Source: Methanococcus voltae PS (GTDB taxonomy: Archaea; AGJL01; Methanococci; Methanococcales; Methanococcaceae). Taken from it: 64,000 nucleotides of DNA. Below are positions 58,918-64,000 of the stretch, one piece after another. A program made the translations under genes and the position numbers. The DNA is taken from positions 62,001-126,000 of the forward strand of contig NZ_JANUCQ010000003.1 of NCBI RefSeq assembly GCF_024807035.1. Reading direction: 5' to 3'. Every line of letters begins with the position of its first letter. The stretch's first letter is position 1. The notes beneath the pieces are model-generated. The model was not told the origin of the DNA. It was given only the letters and a program-made list of their open reading frames with translations, and made no database searches.

Positions 58918-59889
58918 TTACAAAAGTATTGTTTTATTAGACAAAATTCTATCAATTAAATAAATAAATAATGCTGACGCCATTAAATCTGCAGTAGTCC
59001 CAGGATTTAATTTATTTGATTCTTGTGATAAATAAGTGTCAAAATCCAAAATTACAGTTCTATTGCCAGTTTTTTTAAAGTTTTCTAGGGTTTCTTTTGC
59101 CTTTTCAGAAACTAACTTTGAAACTTCGATACCTTTTTTCCTTGCTATTAATGTATCAGGATATTTTGAAAGAATTTCCAAAAATGTAAGAGTTACAGCT
59201 TCGTGTATTTCGTTATTTTTTTCATAATTATTCTTTAAAAGTTCGTAACCTTCGTAAGATATTTTAAAATTGGAAACCCATTCTTTAGAAATCGTATCCC
59301 ATTCTTTAGAAATATTATAAACATCGTACAAGTTTAAATTCTTCTCGACAAGTTCTTTTTTTGAATCGTCATTTTTAACGTCTGGACCCTCTTCTGGAGG
59401 ATTAACATAAGCCATTCCAATTTCTATTGCTTCGTATACGGCTATTGCATCATTTACCGTCGTATTACTTGTAATATATTCTGTCCATTTTTTTAAATCT
59501 TCTAAATTAAACTCTCCTAGTTTTGAAGCTGCCATTGCAATTGGAGTATGTAACATTATAATACCCAGATTTGCGTTGGAAGGTGACCATTTTACAGACT
59601 CGATTACCGCCTCTTTTATGGCTTTACCAACATTTATTTGAAAATTATTGGATTCTTTTAAATCGGAATTTGAATTTGAATTTGAATTTAACTTTATACT
59701 TACATCCAAGTCTTTAAACCTGTTTGAAACGGAATATATTGCATTTCCAAAAGCTATTCCTGAAGTTATAAAATGATGATATTTTATATCGTGATAATCA
59801 CGAGTTCGATGAACGTTTCCAGGTTTAAAACTACTTACTTCCAGGCAACAAGCCATCTGTGATGCTTTCATAATATCAAAAGGATTCAT
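58918..59889 (-). CDS. CitG-like triphosphoribosyl-dephospho-CoA synthase family protein
   Basis: A protein of about 323 residues of the CitG/MdcB family, whose bacterial members make the prosthetic group of citrate lyase. [19 protein letters not shown] near the start and [19 protein letters not shown] near the end are the family blocks; [14 protein letters not shown] lies in the middle. Methanogens lack citrate lyase, and no related gene is in the window, so the archaeal role is different or unknown. The ATG at 59889 follows GGTGTATACTA. Confidence 0.8.
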   Translation of the reverse strand: MNPFDIMKASQMACCLEVSSFKPGNVHRTRDYHDIKYHHFITSGIAFGNAIYSVSNRFKDLDVSIKLNSNSNSNSDLKESNNFQINVGKAIKEAVIESVKWSPSNANLGIIMLHTPIAMAASKLGEFNLEDLKKWTEYITSNTTVNDAIAVYEAIEIGMAYVNPPEEGPDVKNDDSKKELVEKNLNLYDVYNISKEWDTISKEWVSNFKISYEGYELLKNNYEKNNEIHEAVTLTFLEILSKYPDTLIARKKGIEVSKLVSEKAKETLENFKKTGNRTVILDFDTYLSQESNKLNPGTTADLMASALFIYLIDRILSNKTILL

Positions 59890-60271
59890 TAGTATACACC
59901 CATTAATCAATTTATATTAATTTTATCCGTATTACATACTTAATTTATATTACATTTATATTAATTTTTATCAATTGTATATGAACGTAATTCATAATAA
60001 AAGTATTAATCTTTATTTAATTTATTTAAATAACACACTGTTTTATTATAAAATATTTGGTAAAAATTATAAAAAAGTATAAAAAATTACAAACGATGTA
60101 TAAAAGTAATATAGTAATAGGTAAAAATACATATCTTTAAATATATCATAGTTACTATAATATAATATATAATATAATATATCATATGATATAGTATTTA
60201 GAATAGTAAAAATTTAAAATAGGATAATTACAAAATCACACAAAATAATTAATTATAAAATATGGGTAACT
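59890..60271. promoter_or_regulatory. Upstream region of the PadR-MATE operon with palindrome
   Basis: About 382 bases of AT-rich DNA between divergent genes. At 60178-60193 TATATCAT/ATGATATA is a perfect 16-base palindrome, about 79 bases before the PadR-type start. It lies within a run of AATATA words, so chance is possible. It is a candidate autoregulatory operator for the PadR regulator. Confidence 0.45.
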
Positions 60272-60739
60272 ATGAAAACAAAGAAAAAAGAACTTATGGA
60301 ATACTTAATACTTTACCACATCCGTGAAAAGCCATATCATGGCTATAAATTAATTTGTGATATTTCAGAAGATATTGGAGTACCTAAAGTGTCACCAAGC
60401 TTCGTATATCCGGTTTTATCAAGATTTACTAAGAAAAAGTACATAAAAGTAATTTTACATGACGATAAAAAAGTTTATGAAATTACCGATTTGGGTTTAG
60501 AATATCTAAAAGAAAATTCCGAAAAATTAGAAAAAATTCTAAAAATTAAAGATGATATTCGAGAATTTCACCTATCGGGCGGGGAAAAACTACATGATGT
60601 ATTAAATGTACTTCACTCAGAATACTCAAAGCTTGACTCCGAATCCAAAAGAAAAATAGGTACTTGTATGATAAACTTTTCAAATGAACTGGAAAAAATA
60701 ATTTATGAATATAAATTAAATCAAAATTATAAAAAATAA
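60272..60739 (+). CDS. PadR-family regulator
   Basis: A 155-residue regulator with the PadR winged helix at the N-terminus (LMEYLILYHIREKPYHGYKLICDI, SPSFVYPVLSRFTKKKYI and the wing VYEITDLGLEYLKEN). The C-terminal half is helical, as in PadR dimers. It lies 20 bases upstream of a MATE efflux gene on the same strand, so it probably represses that transporter and itself. GGGTAACT precedes the start. Confidence 0.88.
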   Translation: MKTKKKELMEYLILYHIREKPYHGYKLICDISEDIGVPKVSPSFVYPVLSRFTKKKYIKVILHDDKKVYEITDLGLEYLKENSEKLEKILKIKDDIREFHLSGGEKLHDVLNVLHSEYSKLDSESKRKIGTCMINFSNELEKIIYEYKLNQNYKK

Positions 60740-60759
60740 GGTTTAAAAGGGGGGAAATT

Positions 60760-62142
60760 ATGGAAACAGAAGGTGTAACTAATTTATTAGGAGACCCTAA
60801 AAAAGCAATTCTTAAAATATCTACACCCTTGATAGTTGCTATGTTAATTCAGACGTTATATAACTTAGTAGATACCATATGGGTTGCAGGCCTAGGTGAC
60901 AGCGCACTTGCTGCTGTAGGGGTATTTTTCCCATTCTTCTTCATACTAATGGCAGTATCCAATGGTGTTGGTGTTGGTGCTAGTTCTGCTATATCTAGAC
61001 GTATTGGTCAAAATAACCGGGAAAAAGCGTCGGTAATAGCCGAGCAAAGTATAATACTATCATTCGTAATTGGTATATTGGTAATGGTTACTATACCGTT
61101 CTTAAAAGCTATGTTCATAGGGTTGGGATTTGAAGAAGATGTCGCAAATCTTGCTTATGATTATGGTAGCATTATGATTATAGGCTCTGTGATATTATTC
61201 TTCACCAATATGGGTTCTGCAATACTTAGGGGAGAAGGAAACACTAAAAAACCAATGTATGCCATAGTTGTTGGTTCCATTATAAATATAATACTTGACC
61301 CTATCTTTATATATGTACTAGGCTGGGGAATTAAAGGTGCTGCGATTGCGACAGTTATTTCAATGTTAATTACTGCACTGCTATTTGCATATTGGATATT
61401 TATTAGCAAAAACAACTATGTAAACATGAAATTCTCAAAAGATAGAATAATACCCGAATATTCTGTATACACAGAAATATTTAAAGTTGGAATACCTGCA
61501 TCACTTGCTCAAATTTCAATGTCACTATCAATGTTTGCTATGAATTATATTATTGCAATTGTAGGAGGTACTGCAGGGATTGCGATATACTCTACAGGTT
61601 GGAGAATAGTATCTTTGGGGGTTATCCCACTTCATGCTATTGCCGCGGGTGTTGTAGCGGTTGCAGGTGCTGCATATGGTGCATGTAATCCAGAAAAAAT
61701 TGAAGAAGCCTACAAATATGCAATAAAATTTGCAGTAGTTTGTGAAACAGTTGTGGCAGTTGTAATATTACTATTAACACCCCAAATTGCGTATTTATTT
61801 ACCTATTCAGAAGGTTCTGCGCATTTGTACGATGGAATAGTATCCTTTATGAAATATATGTTCTTATTCTACCCTGTTGTACCATTGGGTATGCTAACAT
61901 CTGCAATGTTCCAGGGGATAAACAAAGCACGTTATTCATTAATATTGACGATATTTAGAGCTATTGTAATGCAGTTAGTAGCCGCATATATATTTGCATT
62001 CGTATTAGGTTATGGATTAGAAGGCATATGGATGGGAATAATTGCTGGAAACGGAATATCTGTAATAATAATGTACCTCATAGGAATCCGCGTAATAAAT
62101 AAATTAAAAAATACGTTGACTAAAAAGAATGTTGAATTTTAA
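60760..62142 (+). CDS. MATE-family efflux transporter
   Basis: A 460-residue membrane protein with twelve predicted helices, typical of MATE exporters. The two halves show NLVDTIWVAGLGDSALAAVG and GNTKKPMYAIVVGSIINIILDP-like repeats. It exports cationic drugs or metabolites in exchange for Na+ or H+; the substrate is not known. It is co-transcribed with the PadR regulator. AAGGGGGGAAATT precedes the start. Confidence 0.87.
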   Translation: METEGVTNLLGDPKKAILKISTPLIVAMLIQTLYNLVDTIWVAGLGDSALAAVGVFFPFFFILMAVSNGVGVGASSAISRRIGQNNREKASVIAEQSIILSFVIGILVMVTIPFLKAMFIGLGFEEDVANLAYDYGSIMIIGSVILFFTNMGSAILRGEGNTKKPMYAIVVGSIINIILDPIFIYVLGWGIKGAAIATVISMLITALLFAYWIFISKNNYVNMKFSKDRIIPEYSVYTEIFKVGIPASLAQISMSLSMFAMNYIIAIVGGTAGIAIYSTGWRIVSLGVIPLHAIAAGVVAVAGAAYGACNPEKIEEAYKYAIKFAVVCETVVAVVILLLTPQIAYLFTYSEGSAHLYDGIVSFMKYMFLFYPVVPLGMLTSAMFQGINKARYSLILTIFRAIVMQLVAAYIFAFVLGYGLEGIWMGIIAGNGISVIIMYLIGIRVINKLKNTLTKKNVEF

Positions 62143-62327
62143 TAAATACTAAATTATAAAATACTTATAAAATACTTATAAAATACTTTTTTTTATTAAT
62201 TTTTTATTAATTATATATCAATTTTTAGAAATATTAAAATTAAAAATAGAATAGTAATATAAGATAATATATCGGTACTATATTTTTAAACCAATATGTG
62301 ATAGAAGATTAAATTATATAATTATAA

Positions 62328-62798
62328 TTATAATCCTTTTGCTCTATCTAAAACGATATCAATAACTCTATCATCTGCACCCATTGGTTTTCTGTAGATT
62401 ATTTCAACGTCTTCTGGGATATCCATAGGGTCTCCATGGCTGTGTGCGTGACCGTGAGCATGGTCGTGACCGTGTTCATGGCTGTGTGCGTGACCGTGGT
62501 TATGACAGTCACAGTTTTCGTCGTGGCATTCTTCATCTAAAAGACCTAATATTGTAGGAATGTCTCTTTCAGTGTGGTTTCCCGGTGCTAAAAATACCGG
62601 TGTTACAACGATTTTTTTGTAGCCCATATCTATAACTTTTTGAATTGCTTCTGGAATTGTTGGGTGGTTAAATTCCATCATACCAACTTCTACAACTTCA
62701 AATTGTCCTTTTGCCCTAATTTTATCTGCAACTTCTGTAACTGTTTGTTTGGAGTAAGGGAGCTTACTACCATGACCAACCAAAACTAATGCTTCCAT
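62328..62798 (-). CDS. cfbA: Sirohydrochlorin chelatase CfbA with His-rich insert
   Basis: A 156-residue small chelatase of the CbiX-S/CfbA type that inserts nickel (for coenzyme F430) or cobalt (for corrinoids) into sirohydrochlorin. The catalytic His residues are in LVGHGSK (H9) and GNHTERD (H75). A loop at about 91-121 holds 13 His and 3 Cys, which is likely to bind Ni or Co. The family in methanogens often has a short His-rich loop here; this one is prominent. GAGGTTTTAACT precedes the start. Confidence 0.9.
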   Translation of the reverse strand: MEALVLVGHGSKLPYSKQTVTEVADKIRAKGQFEVVEVGMMEFNHPTIPEAIQKVIDMGYKKIVVTPVFLAPGNHTERDIPTILGLLDEECHDENCDCHNHGHAHSHEHGHDHAHGHAHSHGDPMDIPEDVEIIYRKPMGADDRVIDIVLDRAKGL

Positions 62799-63135
62799 AG
62801 TTAAAACCTCATACTAATTTATAGTAACACTACGGTATAGTTTAAAACCTAAATAGTATTACGATATTGTATATTTTATATTTTTAGTATTATTTTTATT
62901 AAAATTTTTAATACTGTATTTTTAAGTAGTGATTATATATTATAAATCTTTCTATCTACTTCAAAACATAAAAATATATTAAACATTTCTTTAATAAATA
63001 TCTTGCTTATTTGAATTAGTAATAATAAAAGTTAAAATAATAAAAAGTAAAATTAGAATATACAAAAAGTAAAATTAAAGATAAAATTAAAAATTAAAAC
63101 AATAAAATAAGAAAAAAGTTATTGGCATAAATTAA
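62799..63135. other. Non-coding stretch upstream of cfbA
   Basis: About 337 bases of AT-rich DNA between the ArsA-type gene and cfbA, both on the reverse strand. There are runs of TAAAATTAAAA and AAAAGTAAAATTA words near 63030-63110, but no RNA gene or coding frame that I can support. A promoter for cfbA is likely here. Confidence 0.4.
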
Positions 63136-63999
63136 TTATGCTTTTACTTCTTCAGTTTGAGCTTCTTCTTCGCCGTATATTTTGTGTGAAATTTCTCTTA
63201 AGGTTTCAACACCTTTTGCTTCTGTTTTTAACAATTCCAATTGTGCTAAAACTTTACTGCCGAATTTCTCTTCAATCATTGCTAATCTGGTTTCTTGTAA
63301 TCCTCTTCTTGCTTTACAGAAGCTACATTCAACATCTGCAGGGATTACTTGGTTTACAACAACTGCGTCAACTGGTATTTTGTACTTATCAAGTGACTTC
63401 ATTGCTCTCTCACTTTCTAAAATACTCATTTCTTCAGGGATTACTACTAATCTAAATGAAGTTCTGTCAGGGTCTGCCATGATTTTCCTTGCTTTCGTAA
63501 TTTTTGCTTTCATTACTTCCATTTCTTCTAAAGCTTTATCATAGTCGACATCTTCGTTATCGCCACCGAAAGGCATGAATTTTTTCATCATTTTCATCAT
63601 GCCACTCATTTGCTTTTTAAACTTAATCATTTTTGTCATGTATTTGTCCATGATTTCAGGTAAGCCTAAAAATCTTAATGTGTGACCTGTTGGTGCTGTA
63701 TCGAATACAACGACGTCAAATTCATTTCCATCCATATATTTTAAAAATACATCAAATGCTGCACTTTCGTCAGTACCTGGAGCTAAAGAAGCCATTTCTA
63801 ATTGCTCTTCTAACATTCCGCCCATCATTGGGTTTTCGTCCATTTGATTTTTTAATTTATCTTTATATTGGTCCATTGCTGCTTCAGGGTCAATCTCTAC
63901 AACATATAAGTTATCGAATCCGTTTACTTTTGTAGGTTCGTGACCAAATTGTTGCTCAAAACTGTCTTTCAATGAGTGCGCAGGGTCTGTTGATACAAT
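63136..63999 (-). CDS. ArsA/Get3-type ATPase (N-terminus missing at the window end)
   Basis: The gene runs off the window end, so only about 287 C-terminal residues are seen. The frame continues past the first apparent start to encode [13 protein letters not shown] at the edge, the signature of the ArsA/Get3 family, so the visible TTG is not the start. Other marks are [19 protein letters not shown] and VVNQVIP. A Cys pair in ECSFCKARR resembles the zinc motif of Get3-type dimers. Get3 proteins target tail-anchored proteins; other archaeal members are less known. The P-loop lies outside the window. Confidence 0.87.
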   Translation of the reverse strand: MVSTDPAHSLKDSFEQQFGHEPTKVNGFDNLYVVEIDPEAAMDQYKDKLKNQMDENPMMGGMLEEQLEMASLAPGTDESAAFDVFLKYMDGNEFDVVVFDTAPTGHTLRFLGLPEIMDKYMTKMIKFKKQMSGMMKMMKKFMPFGGDNEDVDYDKALEEMEVMKAKITKARKIMADPDRTSFRLVVIPEEMSILESERAMKSLDKYKIPVDAVVVNQVIPADVECSFCKARRGLQETRLAMIEEKFGSKVLAQLELLKTEAKGVETLREISHKIYGEEEAQTEEVKA

Positions 64000-64000
64000 T

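Overview
The window is archaeal and reads as a methanogen of the genus Methanococcus, most like Methanococcus voltae. The DNA is very AT-rich, and most genes are preceded by a GGTGA- or GGAGG-type ribosome binding site 4-8 bases before the start. The content is diagnostic: a full energy-converting hydrogenase A (Eha) operon, methanogenesis marker 3, AksA for coenzyme B, CfbA for F430, L-seryl-tRNA(Sec) kinase, and eukaryote-like ribosomal proteins S19e, L39e and L40e. Species assignment is inference; it rests mainly on a gene set matching the selenium-starvation sdmABC locus described for M. voltae.

Layout. 0-2 kb: end of a lactaldehyde dehydrogenase and tldD. 2.2-6.4 kb, reverse strand: a DUF364 protein and an iron/cobalamin-type ABC importer. 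6.8-12.8 kb: an IMPase-NAD kinase fusion, PSTK, a deoxyadenosine/SAH deaminase, prefoldin alpha, a lone MnhE/EhbA-like subunit and a small HTH regulator with a palindromic operator candidate. 13.1-25.5 kb, reverse strand: the Eha operon, ehaA to ehaO, then three polyferredoxins (18 predicted [4Fe-4S] clusters in total) and a CBS-domain protein. A divergently controlled XRE-type regulator lies just upstream. 26.7-30.3 kb: ZPR1, a long non-coding stretch, and an unfamiliar envelope locus with a secreted Asn/His/Cys-rich protein, a signal-anchored protein and a membrane-anchored winged-helix protein.

30.3-42.2 kb, mostly reverse strand: a corrinoid methyltransferase locus. From upstream to downstream it has a 49-residue Cys-rich protein, a corrinoid protein, two tandem UroD-type methyltransferases, a further MtbA-like methyltransferase, a RACo-type corrinoid activator, a CobW GTPase, an MFS transporter and a truncated fourth UroD/MtbA paralogue. 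A winged-helix regulator is divergent from its upstream end. The corrinoid protein and two methyltransferases match what I recall of SdmA, SdmB and SdmC, which let M. voltae demethylate dimethylselenide as a selenium source. The larger accessory set is the best candidate for an incompletely described system.

42.3-64 kb is mostly housekeeping: L39e, a PP-loop ATPase, PDCD5-like protein, S19e, AksA, methanogenesis marker 3, a YhbY protein, an SLC13-type transporter, L40e, Tsr3, TrmG10, a FAD oxidoreductase, Hpt, a nitroreductase, GlyS, a CitG-like protein, a PadR-MATE pair, CfbA with a His-rich insert and an ArsA-type ATPase cut by the window end. I see no tRNA, rRNA, insertion sequence, CRISPR array or in-frame UGA selenoprotein.
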